Shown here piece after piece: positions 11,425-36,639 of a stretch of DNA of 64,000 nt. A program made the position numbers and the translations under genes. This DNA comes from Plotosus lineatus (Eukaryota > Chordata > Actinopteri > Siluriformes > Plotosidae): positions 18,933,501-18,997,500 of the forward strand of contig CM045733.1 in assembly GCA_024760905.1 (NCBI GenBank), written 5' to 3'. The notes beneath the pieces were generated by a model, which made no database searches, had not been told where the DNA came from, and saw only the letters and a program-made list of their open reading frames with translations. Position 1 is the first letter of the stretch; each line of letters begins with the position of its first letter.

Positions 11425-12405
11425 CTGTCTGTCTTCCTTTCAGCTTTTTCCCTTTTACTCTGGAGTCGCCACAGCGAATCATCTGATTCGCACGTTTGAT
11501 TTGACAGAGGTTTTTACGTCGGATGCCCTTCCTGTCACAACCCTTTTTAGCAAGGGACAGAAACACGCTGACGACTTTGCAGCTACTCTTTACGAAAGTC
11601 AGCAATGGTTCTTTTACATGAACCTCTCACCATAGACAGTGACAGACATGGCCCGCCTTTGATAACCCAGTTAGCTGCACTGGGGGACAGTGTGTGTGTG
11701 TGTCCGTATGTGTGTGTATTTATATTTTATTTACATCTTATGCATTATTTTTGAATGTTTAATTGTTATTATAAGCATTTATAGCATTGAATATGTATTT
11801 ATTGATATATACACAAATACATGTACAGTCGGGTGGGGGGGGGTTGATCCTACTTCGTGGAAATTGGCTTTCGGGGGGGGGGGGGGTCTGGGTCCCCATT
11901 AATCTCGGAAAATGAGGGATCTCTGTATTATGTTTTTTTTAGTTGGTTAGGTTGTGGGTGGGGTATTTTATTTAATAAGTTATAACAGTTTGCATCTAGA
12001 TCAAAATACAGAGCTTCGTCCTTTGTCACAGATGAAGACGTGCATTAAACAGTTCAACTTGTAGTCAGTAGTGTATTACTGTTTTTTTTTTTTCCAGATG
12101 CTGTTGGAGAAAGCCAGGCATGTCTGTACGGAGATAAGAAATCTGCTAAAGCCTGACTTAAAAACAAATCCTATCACAAAAGTGGGCAGCATCAAGATTT
12201 TTTTAATAACACTCGTGATTCTCAGATATTATCCGGACCCAGTAGAGTATTGCCCTGCTCTAATCAATGCGTTTGTGTTTGGCAGGTACCTTTTGAGTTA
12301 AGTGTTGAGGTCTTGTATGACCTGGAGTGCTGCTTTAACCCTGCATCAGGAGCCACTTTAGAGGACCGAGGACTGAATGACTGGATCTTCTCCCTTCTCA
12401 TCTGA
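197..12405 (+). CDS. cfap54: C-terminal part of a large ciliary protein, probably CFAP54 (14 exons, 5' incomplete)
   Basis: Fourteen exons are read from AG/GT borders with compatible phases: 197-343, 422-548, 1059-1223, 2920-3028, 3301-3406, 3496-3567, 3658-3784, 3990-4130, 6098-6267, 8550-8642, 8756-8862, 8944-9094, 12098-12181, 12286-12405 (TGA). Together they give 572 codons. The protein is mostly helical, with segments such as RWFLAQKELHSALIISRAS, AEILYLKG, RCYMEMALIYLQQW, LLLFWVCLRAAAR and RYYIYLLNLRN, and ends in DWIFSLLI. CFAP54 (about 3,000 residues in mammals) is a subunit of the C1d projection of the axonemal central apparatus, with CFAP46, CFAP74 and CFAP221. The family call rests on remembered resemblance of the repeat-like helices and C-terminus; CFAP46 is the main alternative. 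The donor at 4131 (GTACAT) is weak but phase-compatible. Exons before 197 lie outside the window. Exon structure is more certain than the name. Confidence 0.62.
720..950 (-). mobile_element. SINE-A1 fragment
   Basis: In reverse orientation this shows the A1 tail (rev. of TTAATCCTAATTAGGGT, then the GGACAGCTCG block) and the central block containing CCAGTTAGCTGCACTGG. The tRNA-like head is missing. It lies in the cfap54 intron 422-548 / 1059. Confidence 0.75.
1550..1827 (+). mobile_element. Short hAT MITE with 8-bp target duplication
   Basis: Termini CAGTGCTTTTCAATTA and TTTGAGAAGCACTG are inverted. GCCTTGTG flanks both sides (1542-1549 and 1828-1835), giving the 8-bp duplication diagnostic of hAT transposition. 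It is internally shorter than the copies at 4201 and 37712. Confidence 0.85.
2047..2360 (+). mobile_element. SINE-B, full length
   Basis: The head has a pol III A-box-like GTGTAGTGGTTAG and B-box-like GAGTTCAAATCCC, a conserved body containing GGGCAAGGTCTCAACCAC, and a tail of CTAC repeats. ACATGTATCAT flanks both ends (2036-2046 and 2361-2371), a perfect 11-bp target duplication. Confidence 0.85.
2700..2737. repeat. (TG)n(TA)n microsatellite
   Basis: A run of TG units is followed by TA units in the cfap54 intron before exon 2920-3028. Confidence 0.9.
3129..3290. repeat. Compound (TC)n(AC)n...(GT)n microsatellite filling a cfap54 intron
   Basis: Long TC, AC and GT runs occupy most of the 272-bp intron 3029-3300. 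The AC and GT runs are complementary and could pair in the transcript. The GT run ends only 10 nt before the exon at 3301. Confidence 0.95.
4201..5193. mobile_element. hAT MITE with nested SINE-A3
   Basis: Termini CAGTGCTTCTCAATTATT and ACTATTTGAGAAGCACTG are inverted and flanked by a perfect 8-bp duplication GTGTAAAT (4193-4200 and 5194-5201). Removing the SINE-A3 and its duplication leaves about 594 bp, close to the sister copy at 37712-38285. It lies in the cfap54 intron between exons 3990-4130 and 6098-6267. Confidence 0.9.
4332..4719 (+). mobile_element. SINE-A3: shared SINE-A head with a third type of tail
   Basis: The head GGGGCAGTGGTGGTCTAGTG with B-box-like GGGTTCGAGTCCCC and the central block up to about 4555 are those of the other SINE-A copies. 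From about 4555 the tail is different: it contains CACCACAGCCGTCTCAGC, ends AACTCTTCGCTATC...GACAGAGCCAT, and includes a small palindrome CTTCGAATTCGAAG. ATTAGTACACC flanks both ends (4321-4331, 4720-4730), so the whole 388 bp inserted as one unit. Confidence 0.88.
5225..5345 (-). repeat. 3'-end fragment of a fish retroelement
   Basis: The stretch with GGGTCGGGTCGAGGGGGC, AGCAGCCTAAGCAATGAGG and CTTTCTGGGAGGACACCGAGG is a common teleost interspersed repeat. A related fragment lies at 41000-41060. The parent element is not visible here. Confidence 0.5.
5732..5792. repeat. 20-bp minisatellite, three copies
   Basis: The unit AACCAGGGTGGTCTAAATG is repeated three times in tandem inside a cfap54 intron. 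Confidence 0.9.
6039..6089. repeat. (GT)n microsatellite abutting a cfap54 3' splice site
   Basis: About 24 GT units, interrupted once, end 8 nt before the exon acceptor at 6097/6098, taking the place of a pyrimidine tract. Confidence 0.95.
6575..6660. repeat. hAT-like terminus fragment
   Basis: CGGTGATTCCCAACCTTTTT followed by CACCGTGGACCGATCAACG resembles the ends of vertebrate hAT elements. Only one end is present. Confidence 0.4.
6738..7150 (+). mobile_element. tRNA-headed SINE-like unit (distinct from SINE-A, B and C)
   Basis: The start GGGGATTTAGCTCAGTTGG with GAGTTCGAATCC has good A and B boxes and a pairable T-arm (GTCGG/CCGGC). The 3' side CGCGTCA does not pair with GGGGATT, so it is not a working tRNA gene. 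A GC-rich body follows (CCTCCGTCAGTCCCGAAGG, then GGTACCCCAGCTGGTG) up to a SINE-C copy. No second copy was noticed in the window. Confidence 0.5.
7150..7358 (-). mobile_element. SINE-C
   Basis: Read on the minus strand: GGCGGCACGGTGGCGTAGTGG head, B-box-like GGGTTCGATTCC, then GTGTGGAGTTTGCATG and GGTTTCCTCCGGGTGCTCC. This tRNA-derived repeat is abundant in fishes. A target duplication is not evident. Confidence 0.8.
7500..7969 (+). mobile_element. Tigger-D MITE
   Basis: It starts TCACTACTTCATGCTTC and ends GGAAAGTGAGGGATCC, with internal hallmarks GCAAAACAAGGCCAATTATG, GAGGTGTGAACCTGAGTGTG and CTTATGCATTATTTTTGAA. An A-run (7648-7672) and a G-run (7877-7892) have expanded inside it. Confidence 0.8.
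8022..8369 (-). mobile_element. SINE-A2, full length: SINE-A head with LINE-type tail
   Basis: The minus strand reads GGGCAGTGGTGGCCTAGTGG, B-box-like GGTTCGGGTCCC, the central block, then GGGCATCCAACGTAAAAACC and GTGGCGACCCCTGAAAAAGG. A near-perfect 18-bp target duplication (TGTCTGCCAGGTACAAAT, one mismatch) flanks it at 8004-8021 and 8370-8387. The target was itself part of a SINE-K-like tail. Confidence 0.9.
9222..9425 (+). mobile_element. SINE-K-like repeat
   Basis: GGGGCAGCCGTAGCCTAATGG head, GGTTTGATTCCTGAACC B-box-like block, and CTTGAGCAAGGCACCTAACC body are typical of a common fish tRNA-derived SINE. The 3' end fades into a GT-rich run (9441-9488). Confidence 0.6.
9801..10145 (-). 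mobile_element. SINE-A1, full length
   Basis: Reverse orientation: tail with CCCAAATTAGGATTAAGCGG, central block, and head ending GGGGCAGTGGTGGTCTAGTGG. ATCAGAGTAATCA flanks both sides (9788-9800 and 10146-10158), a perfect 13-bp duplication. Confidence 0.92.
10640..11320 (+). mobile_element. Tigger-E MITE nested in Tigger-D
   Basis: Inverted ends CAGTGATACCTCACCTTACG and CGTAAGGTGAGGTACCACTC are flanked by TA on both sides. Near 11085-11160 it keeps a degraded piece of the transposase helix-turn-helix (GCGGTTGAGTGATATCAC, CCATCGGTACGATATTGAAG) shared with 45720-45780. Confidence 0.85.
11353..11423. repeat. (GT)n microsatellite inside Tigger-D
   Basis: About 35 GT units lie at the family-specific position following GAGGTGCGCATCCAAG. 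Confidence 0.95.
11424..11689 (-). mobile_element. SINE-A2 fragment
   Basis: It carries the tail (CAGCTTTTTCCCTTTTACTC, GCCACAGCGAATCATCTG), the GGATGCCCTTCCTG block and the central block, and ends at TGCACTGGGGGACAG without the tRNA-like head. Confidence 0.85.
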
Positions 12406-12544
12406 CATGAAAAGAACTCAAAGACAGCAAACAGGAATGTGTCTGAAAGAAATACTCCAGCGTTTTCCCAAGCTAATCTCTAGCCATTGCATTAGTATCA
12501 TAGATGTATGTGATCGGCAAAAATTTCTCTTTACTCGGAGGGAA

Positions 12545-12676
12545 AAAAATATATGTGGAAAATATGGTTAGTTCAAAACTTATTTACAGATCCTTTCTGT
12601 GTGATCCTTTTCTAATCATATACAGAAAGGATCTGTAAATAAGTTTCGAATTAACCATATTTTCCATATATTTTTA
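12545..12676. repeat. Long imperfect inverted repeat downstream of the cfap54 stop
   Basis: Two arms of about 55 bp (12545-12600 and 12622-12676) are complementary with few mismatches; key words are TATTTACAGATCCTTTCTGT and ACAGAAAGGATCTGTAAATA. A 21-bp loop separates them. It may be a tiny foldback element or a hairpin in the 3' UTR. Confidence 0.9.
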
Positions 12677-12722
12677 CTATCAGGTGTAGTAGAGCAATAC
12701 AATCCAAACAGAATTCTATGTA

Positions 12723-13510
12723 CAGTAAAACCTCCGCTGACGAACGCTTAAGCTCACGAACTTTTCGCCTCAAGAACATTAAATATGCGAGCATATAGTC
12801 TCTGCTGACGAACTAGTTTTCGGCGGATGAACCAAACCACGCGGTCGAATAGCGCCACGGTGGTGGCCACGAGAAGCTGACGCACGCGCACGGCGTCACA
12901 GTTCGTCACCCCCTTTCTTTGAGTGCGGAAGTGGTTTGTGTTTGATAGACATTTTGGACCATATTGAGTGTACTTTTGCTATTATGGGACCGAAAAAGAC
13001 CCACCACAGGCGGAGATCATTGAAAAACACGAACGAGGTGTGCGTTTGTGTGACTCAGCGTCCCAGTACCAGTACGCTAAGTCTACCATTGCTCCCATCC
13101 TTAAGAACAAGGAAGCTATTAAGGGTGCGTGTGTGGCTAAGGGTGTTTCCAAACAGTAGGCGTTTCCAAACTCTCCTTCCAAACAGTAAGTCCCTCCCTC
13201 CCTCCTCCTCCCACTCCATTCCATCAAGCCATCAACTACCACCACAAAGGTAAATAAAACAACTTTATTATACAGTACAGTTTATTTCTTTACTTACAAT
13301 ACAAGAGCACATTTATTATACATAAAATAAGGTATATTTTTGTGTAGTTTTAAGGCTTATTTAGTAGAAAATTATGTTTTATGGGGACCTGGGAACGGAT
13401 TATTCTCATTTTAATGGTTTCTTATGGGAAATAAATGTTCGGAAGACGAACTTTTCGCCTTACACACACTTTCTGGGAACCAATTATGTTCGTGAGCTGA
13501 GGTATCACTG
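12723..13510 (+). mobile_element. Tigger-J copy 1
   Basis: It starts CAGTAAAACCTCCGCTGACG and ends GAGCTGAGGTATCACTG, flanked by TA. It is nearly identical to 29845-30623 in the same orientation. It retains the 5' end of a transposase gene and then jumps to the 3' terminus, so it is an internally deleted, non-autonomous copy. Confidence 0.88.
12984..13159 (+). pseudogene. Tigger-J transposase N-terminal remnant
   Basis: From ATG at 12984 the reading gives MGPKKT and, after a 1-bp shift, EIIEKHERGVRLCDSASQYQ and KSTIAPILKNKEAIKGA. This is the CENP-B N-terminal (pogo/Tigger) helix-turn-helix that binds the terminal repeats. The catalytic DDE domain is absent. The same remnant is present in copy 2 (30097-30270) with its own 1-bp lesion. 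Confidence 0.75.
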
Positions 13511-13526
13511 TAATTGAATCACTAAT

Positions 13527-14352
13527 TGAAAGGGGCGTGTTCAAAATAATAGCAGGGTAGTTCATTTAGTTCAATTAGTGATGTCATTCATTCTCTGAAA
13601 AACAGGTGCCAATTATTGCTCTTATTTGAGGAAGAAAGGCAGCAGATATTGTACATGCTGGTTATATTTCTCTGAAATTCTGAGGAAAATGCCTCATTCC
13701 AGACATTATTCAGAAGAACAGAGGACCCTGTTGAAAAAAATTTAAAAAGTTGATTGGAGAGGAAAGAATATAAAGAAGTGCAGGAAATGAGAGGCTGCTC
13801 AGGTGTTCATAAATATTTTTAAATGGCAACCAAAACCTGTAAGATGTAGAAGAAAGCTGGCGGCACGGTGGCGTAGTAGTTAGCACAGCAAGGTCCTGGG
13901 TTCGATTCCCAGCTCGGGTGTCTCTGTGTGGAGTTTGCATGTTCTCCCTTGCTTGCGTGGGTTTCCTCCGGGTACTCCGGTTTCTTCCCACAGCCTAAAA
14001 ACATGTTCAGTCAGTTAATTGGTTGTTCCAAATCACCCCTAGGTGGCAGTGTGAGTATGAATGGTTGTGTGAGTGTTGGTCCTGCAATGGCGGCCAGATT
14101 CTGGATCCGTAATCCAATAGAAAACCTGTGGGGTGACATCAAAAATGCAGGGTTTTTTTTTTTTACAGTCTAACATTCACTTTTCTTCAATTTGTTTAAA
14201 ATAATAACAGATTTTACTTCATGTTTTGATTAGGAATGGAATGTTCGTGTTCCCAATGAATTTGTGTGTATGGAAATAAAAGCTATTACAGCATACGGAT
14301 TTTGAATTTTATTCACTTCTTAAACACACTGCTATTATTTTGAACACAACTG
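13527..14352 (+). mobile_element. Tc1/mariner-type element, degraded, with SINE-C insertion
   Basis: The ends GTGTTCAAAATAATAGCAG and CTGCTATTATTTTGAACAC are inverted repeats. Near 14100 the reading WIRNPIENLWGDIKNA matches the conserved catalytic-domain region of Tc1 transposases. The element is far too short for a complete transposase. Confidence 0.8.
13858..14085 (+). mobile_element. SINE-C
   Basis: CGGCACGGTGGCGTAGTAG head, GGGTTCGATTCCC B box and GTGTGGAGTTTGCATG body are present; the tail is shortened. It lies inside the Tc1 remnant. Confidence 0.8.
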
Positions 14353-14365
14353 TATATAGTCAGAA

Positions 14366-14563
14366 TATACGAAGGTGGGCTGAAAAGTTCATAGGCTGAC
14401 CATGTTGCAATGCTTGAATTTGACCAAGTGTGGTTTAATTTTCAACACGGTCTCCCCTCTGGTCCACACACTTCTTCCATCTGTATTGTAATCCTTGGAT
14501 CCGCATGGAATTGAATCTCTCATCCAGGTAGTTAGATAAATTTCTATGAACCTATCAGCCCAT
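14366..14563. mobile_element. Short mariner-like MITE
   Basis: GGTGGGCTGAAAAGTTCATA at the left and TTCTATGAACCTATCAGCCC at the right are inverted, and the start resembles mariner termini. No coding remnant is seen. Confidence 0.6.
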
Positions 14564-14573
14564 GGTTGTAGAG

Positions 14574-15445
14574 CAGACATGGGCAAACTGTGACCCGTTA
14601 GGCTTTTTAATACGGCCTGCCGAATTTCTCGAATTTAACAAAAAAAAATTCAAAAACATACGTCAATCATTCATTTCCCCCAATAGATGGCGCACTGACC
14701 ATTGGGGGGACCTTTGTTAGAGTGGAGTGTATTACTCTTTATTTCACTTACATTTTCCCATTGCCATTTGAGCCATTCTGTAAAAATGAGCGGACAAAAG
14801 AAAAATGCACAGTGAGTGCCGAGTCTTTAATAAAGAGTGGACAAAAATATTTTTTATTAAAGTCCAATCAATGGCTGTATGTCTGATTGTTTGAAAGTGC
14901 GCCTTTTAATTAAGTTGCATTTACGCACAACAGTGGAACAGAAAATGAGCAGAGCAGAAATGATTGGGATGGAGTATTCCGTTGGGTAATAAAGTTTTGA
15001 ATGTTGAATGTTGATGTCGTTTTTCAATAAATGTTGATTTCTTTAACTTTGCACCTTTGATTGAAACGTATTACAAACAGATGCAAGCTCCAGGCTTGAG
15101 CTCACAGTGTGTGTGCTATTTTAATCTATTTACATATTTTCTTCTCTCAGTATTGTGCCAAATAGTCTGAAAACACCACATCCGGCATATTGATCGAGAC
15201 AAACATGCTAGGTGGAAGATGGCTATTTTGCACATTTGTAAGATGTAGTCCTCCATGCACACTGTTAGTATATTGGGTTGTACATTTTTCTGCGTGTGGT
15301 TACTGTGCGATGTGCGTTTTCACACTACATGTTACGTTTTAATATATCCGGCCCAAACTCTCTATCCAAATACTCCTGGCTTGGCCCCTCTGTCAAATTT
15401 TAGAATCCATTGTGGCTAGCAAGTCAAAAAGTTTGCCCACCCCTG
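14574..15445. mobile_element. hAT element, non-autonomous
   Basis: CAGACATGGGCAAACTGTG and AGTTTGCCCACCCCTG are inverted hAT-type ends. TTGTAGAG (14566-14573) and TTGTAGAA (15446-15453) are an 8-bp duplication with one change. No long ORF was seen. Confidence 0.8.
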
Positions 15446-15507
15446 TTGTAGAATATTATCTTATGAAAATCTTATGTAATACCTTCTGTGATGTAATGTT
15501 TGAAATA

Positions 15508-15980
15508 CATTGATCCCTCGCTACTTCATGCTTCAGTTTCTGTGGCTTCAGTGCATCGCGGGTTTTTCAAAAATATTCATCGAAAAATAAAAAAATAAGG
15601 AAATTAAGGAAAAATAGGGAAAAAGTTAAGTAAAATGCCACAAAACAAGGTCAATTATGCAAAATAAATAAATAAATAAATAAAACCCCAAACAAGCAAA
15701 ACACAACCCAAAACCCCCCAACAAAACTACTTACAATTTTATGTGAGGTGCACATCTGAGTGTGTGTGCACATCTGTATGTGCATTTATATTTTATTTAC
15801 ATCTTATAATAACAAACATTCAAAAATAATGCATAACATTTATAGCGTAGCATTGAATGTATATTTATTGATATTATATACACATACACGTCAGTCAGGG
15901 AGGTTGATCCTACGTTGCGGAAATCGGCGGCCGCGAGGGGGTCTCGGTCACTGTTAACCACGGAAAGTGAGGGATCCCTG
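15508..15980 (+). mobile_element. Tigger-D copy
   Basis: The ends CATTGATCCCTCGCTACTTC and GTGAGGGATCCCTG are flanked by TA (15506-15507 and 15981-15982). The internal GT run is very short in this copy. Confidence 0.88.
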
Positions 15981-16760
15981 TACTTTATTGATCCCGGAAG
16001 AAATTGTATACGTTATATTTCTTAATGTTGAATAAACAGAAAATTATTCACAACCACCATGAATTTATTAGAGCATTTCAAAGAACACTTTACATAGATA
16101 TACAGACTACAGGATATTTGAGTCACTTAAAACAGCAACCTCAAGTCTGTATTTTTAACCAGTAGACTGGATGGAAACATGCAAAGAGTGAGGATTCTTC
16201 CCAAAAAACTGCCACCACATTCATATCCGCTTTATTTCATACTATAGTTTATGTAAACATTGCCCCATCAAAAGTACAGAGCAGGCAAGACTATAATATG
16301 CCCAGCAGTGTGTCTCTGTTGACAGGTCAACAATAAGTAGGTACTAAATTTTGGTACCTAGTTTGTGGGGGTTATATTCTACCAATTTTTAAATAACTGG
16401 AAATTTTCTTGGGGATATTTATAAACATGAAGTTTAAAAAAATAATAATAATTAAAAAACAAACAAAAAACCCCCGGCGAAATATACCCCTGAAAACCGG
16501 GTGTGTATGGAAAGATGGAGATTCACTGCTGAATATGGTAATGGTTTAGACTGTTTGTCAGATCGTCGCGATGCGCGACCCGATTTCGTGGGCAATACTT
16601 TGCAACCGGGTCGCAATGAGATCTCATCAAAACAACGGCGTTGTAATCAAGGTTGGTCAAAAATCAACACAAACTCAGTCTAAAATTGAAGTGTTCTTTT
16701 TCTATGAACATGGCTGAATTTGGTACCATTGGAACAGGAATGAAATGAACTGTTAACACA
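15981..16760. other. Non-coding stretch between Tigger-D and the RINT1 3' end
   Basis: A short LINE-tail-like TTTATTGATCCCGGAAGAAA starts it. Near 16561-16615 a GC-rich island holds an 8-bp stem (GCGACCCG / CGGGTCGC). Nothing else was recognised. Confidence 0.5.
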
Positions 16761-16766
16761 ATTGAA

Positions 16767-16772
16767 TTTATT
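16767..16772 (-). terminator. Candidate RINT1 polyadenylation signal
   Basis: AATAAA occurs on the minus strand about 130 bp beyond the RINT1 stop codon. Vertebrate 3' ends usually carry this hexamer 10-30 nt before cleavage. No cDNA supports it. Confidence 0.4.
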
Positions 16773-16898
16773 CCGCATTATTTGGTTACAAGGTTGCACT
16801 TGCAGGTTGAACTTTGACTAAAGAATTGGCACAATTCTTGAAAGCATCATGCACCAGTGCCAATACCTACAATAAATGCAGATTTAGTTCAAATTCCG

Positions 16899-34337
<17,439 letters not shown>

Positions 34338-34356
34338 GTTTTTCCTCCCTTCACGT

Positions 34357-34366
34357 CCACGTCATC
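34357..34366 (-). promoter_or_regulatory. UPRE/CRE-like site just upstream of the RINT1 start
   Basis: On the minus strand the sequence reads GATGACGTGG, about 20 bp upstream of the ATG, with a second ACGTGA immediately 3' of it. GATGACGTG(G/T) is the core of the unfolded-protein response element bound by XBP1 and ATF6; TGACGT is also a CREB/ATF half-site. No TATA box is seen nearby. The position would be at or just after the transcription start, so it may equally be a plain CRE of a housekeeping promoter. Confidence 0.35.
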
Positions 34367-34579
34367 AGCTGAGTGTGATTCTGAGCGCCCTCTGCTGGTC
34401 ATCAAGCTGTAGCGATACAGTACTGCTTCAACTTAAATGTCTCTCATTACCACTCATTTTCTAAACCAAAACAATTTCGCAGCTCACTCCACTCATTCTC
34501 ATTTCACACACAAGGCAATTTGGAATTGACATTTTTAGACTAATGTGCATCTCAGAATGAAGAAATATCAAACATTCAC

Positions 34580-34755
34580 ACACCTAGGGGTGATTTGAAA
34601 CAGCCAATTAGCCTCCTGTGCATGTTTTTGGACTGTGGAAGGAAACCAGAGTACCCAGACAAAACCCAAACTCCACACTGCAATGCCAAATCTGGGACTC
34701 AAACCCAGCCCTTCTTGCTGTGAGGCAGATGTGATAACCACTATGCCTCCACCCT
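34580..34755 (-). mobile_element. SINE-C
   Basis: Reverse copy with GAAACAGCCAATTAGCCTCC, GGAAGGAAACCAGAGTACCC and CTTCTTGCTGTGAGGCAG. It lies about 240 bp upstream of the RINT1 start. Confidence 0.75.
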
Positions 34756-34767
34756 CTCCAAAGTGTA

Positions 34768-34770
<3 letters not shown>

Positions 34771-34822
<52 letters not shown>
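34771..34822. repeat. (GT)n microsatellite
   Basis: About 26 GT units beside the SINE-C head. Confidence 0.95.
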
Positions 34823-34824
<2 letters not shown>

Positions 34825-35169
34825 CAATATCAATAAATCACAATACCTGTAAGTCATATCTATACATCACAGCTCATATGGCAAGTCACTTAATCCAACT
34901 ATTTCGGTTGTAGGAGGCTGGAGCACTGGGTAAAGGCAAAGTACACCCTGATCATATCACCAGACCATTGCAGGACCAACGCATAAACCAGTGAAACAGC
35001 GTTAGTTGTCAAATAACTCCACCTTCTGAAGCAACCCCGTCAAAGCTTTTTTTTTTTCTTCAAGGTAATCTCTGCTGTGTAGTGTTGGGGAAAACCCTGT
35101 AAAACCACTGTAAAAGCCCTACACGAGAATCATTGCACCTGTTTGTCTGGTAAAGTTTTTTTTTTTTAT

Positions 35170-35370
35170 AGATTATTTGCAACCAGGGTCAGTGCCTGGT
35201 CACGTGACTGTACTGAAATCCACCTATTCAGATGCACATTCACATCTTGGTAGATTACTGAAGTGCCGGTTAGCCTAATATCCGTGTCTTTCAGCTGTAA
35301 GAGGAAACCAAGGAAAACCCACATAAGCATGGCGGAAGTGCTAACCACGACGCCACCTTGGCCCCAGCTC
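35170..35370 (-). mobile_element. SINE-C, decayed
   Basis: AAGTGCCGGTTAGCCTAAT and TAAGAGGAAACCAAGG, ending GCTAACCACGACGCCACC, mark a poor reverse copy. Confidence 0.5.
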
Positions 35371-35464
35371 ACTTTACAAATGGCTAAATACTTAATTTAA
35401 AAATGATTACTATCATGATTAATTTGATATTGATATCTGAGATGTCATAGCAGTGAAAAAAGTT

Positions 35465-35793
35465 CAGTTCAGTTTATTTTCTGTAACTGCTTAATCCTAA
35501 TTAGGGTCACGGGGAGGCTGGCACCGACCGATCCCAGCCGATTCCGGGCGAGGGGCAGCGTACACCCTGGTCACCTCGCCAGGCCACTCTAACGGATTTT
35601 GCAGCCTACTCTTGTTGAAAGTCACTAATTGTTCTTTTACATGAACCTCACACCATAGACAGTGAGAAACATGGCCGACCTTTGATAACCCAGTTACCTG
35701 CACTGGGGAGACAGTGACAACCTTGTGGAGAGTGGGACTCGAACCCTCAACTTTTGGATCAGCGCCCTATACCAATAGGCCACCACTTCCCCA
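35465..35793 (-). mobile_element. SINE-A1
   Basis: Reverse copy: TTAATCCTAATTAGGGTCAC tail to AGGCCACCACTTCCCC head. Confidence 0.85.
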
Positions 35794-35829
35794 GTGAAAA
35801 AAGTTACAACTTATATCCCTACTGAAAAA

Positions 35830-36365
35830 GGTCAGGGACCAGCTGCCAACAGACCGACCTGGTCAGCATAGTAGAGTTTGTATGTTCTGTGTGGAGTTTG
35901 CATGTTCTCCTTGTGCTTACGTGGGTTCCCTCTGGGTACTCTAGTTTCCTCCCACAGTCCAAAAACATGCAGAGTGGCTTAATTGGATGTTCCAAATCGC
36001 CCCTCGGTGTAAGTGTGAATAGTTGCGTGAGTGTTGGCCTTGCGAAAGCCTGGCGAGCTATCCAGGGTGTAACCTGCCCTCGCCCGGAGTCAGCTGAGAT
36101 GGGCACCAGCCTCCCCACAACCCTAATTAGGATTAAACATTCAAAATATGAATGAATGGATGAATAAATGTTTGCAGTGTGGCATGGTGGTGGTGGTGGT
36201 GTAATGGTTAGTGTGACATAAGAAGGTCCTGAGTTCAATTCCCAGGCTCGGGCTCTGTGGAGATAACATGTTCTCTCCGTGCTTCCTTGGGTTTCCTCTG
36301 GGTACGTCTGGTTTCCTCTCATGCACATTAGGCTAATTGACTGCTACAAATTGCACCTAGGCATG
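35830..36365 (+). mobile_element. Two SINE-C copies in tandem order
   Basis: The first (about 35870-36145) runs from GTGTGGAGTTTGCATG to GCCTCCCCACAACCC and GATTAAACATTC. The second (about 36178-36365) starts GTGGCATGGTGGTGGTGG, has GAGTTCAATTCCCAGG, and is cut short by a SINE-K. Confidence 0.7.
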
Positions 36366-36387
36366 GATTTAAGTGGGGTCAATATGG

Positions 36388-36566
36388 AGCAGTGGTGGCT
36401 TAGTGGAAAATACGATAAGTTACTGATCCACAGATCAGCAGTTCAATCCCTCCCATCACCACTGCTGGGCCCTTGCACAAGGCCCTTCACTCTCAATTGC
36501 TCATTTGTATAAAAAAAGATAATTATAAGTTGCTCTAGATAAGAGTGTCTGCCAAATGATGTAAAT
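36388..36566 (+). mobile_element. SINE-K
   Basis: GGAGCAGTGGTGGCTTAGTGG head, TCTCAATTGCTCATTTGTAT body and GAGTGTCTGCCAAATGATG tail, the same family as 22583-22770. Confidence 0.7.
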
Positions 36567-36639
36567 GGCTGTGAGATGGTCTGGCAGTGTGTTTCGGCTG
36601 TACCTTGCCTTCACCCAGTGTTTGCTGAGATATCCCTGT

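Larger units (their letters stand above)
10450..11925 (+). mobile_element. Tigger-D copy interrupted by Tigger-E and SINE-A2
   Basis: The ends CAGTGATCCCTCGCTACTTC and GAGGGATCTCTG are flanked by TA (10448-10449, 11926-11927). Family sequence breaks off at AACAAAACTA (10639) and resumes at TACTTACATTTT (11321) exactly around the Tigger-E copy, with TA duplicated. A SINE-A2 fragment occupies 11424-11689. It lies in the last large cfap54 intron. Confidence 0.85.

Noticed and set aside
16561..16615. GC-rich hairpin near the RINT1 3' end as a structured RNA
   Set aside because: Only an 8-bp stem with a long loop; too little to support an RNA feature.
35819..36328. 169-residue minus-strand ORF
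   Set aside because: It is the translation of two SINE-C copies in reverse; many similar Cys/Pro-rich ORFs in the window are SINE shadows.
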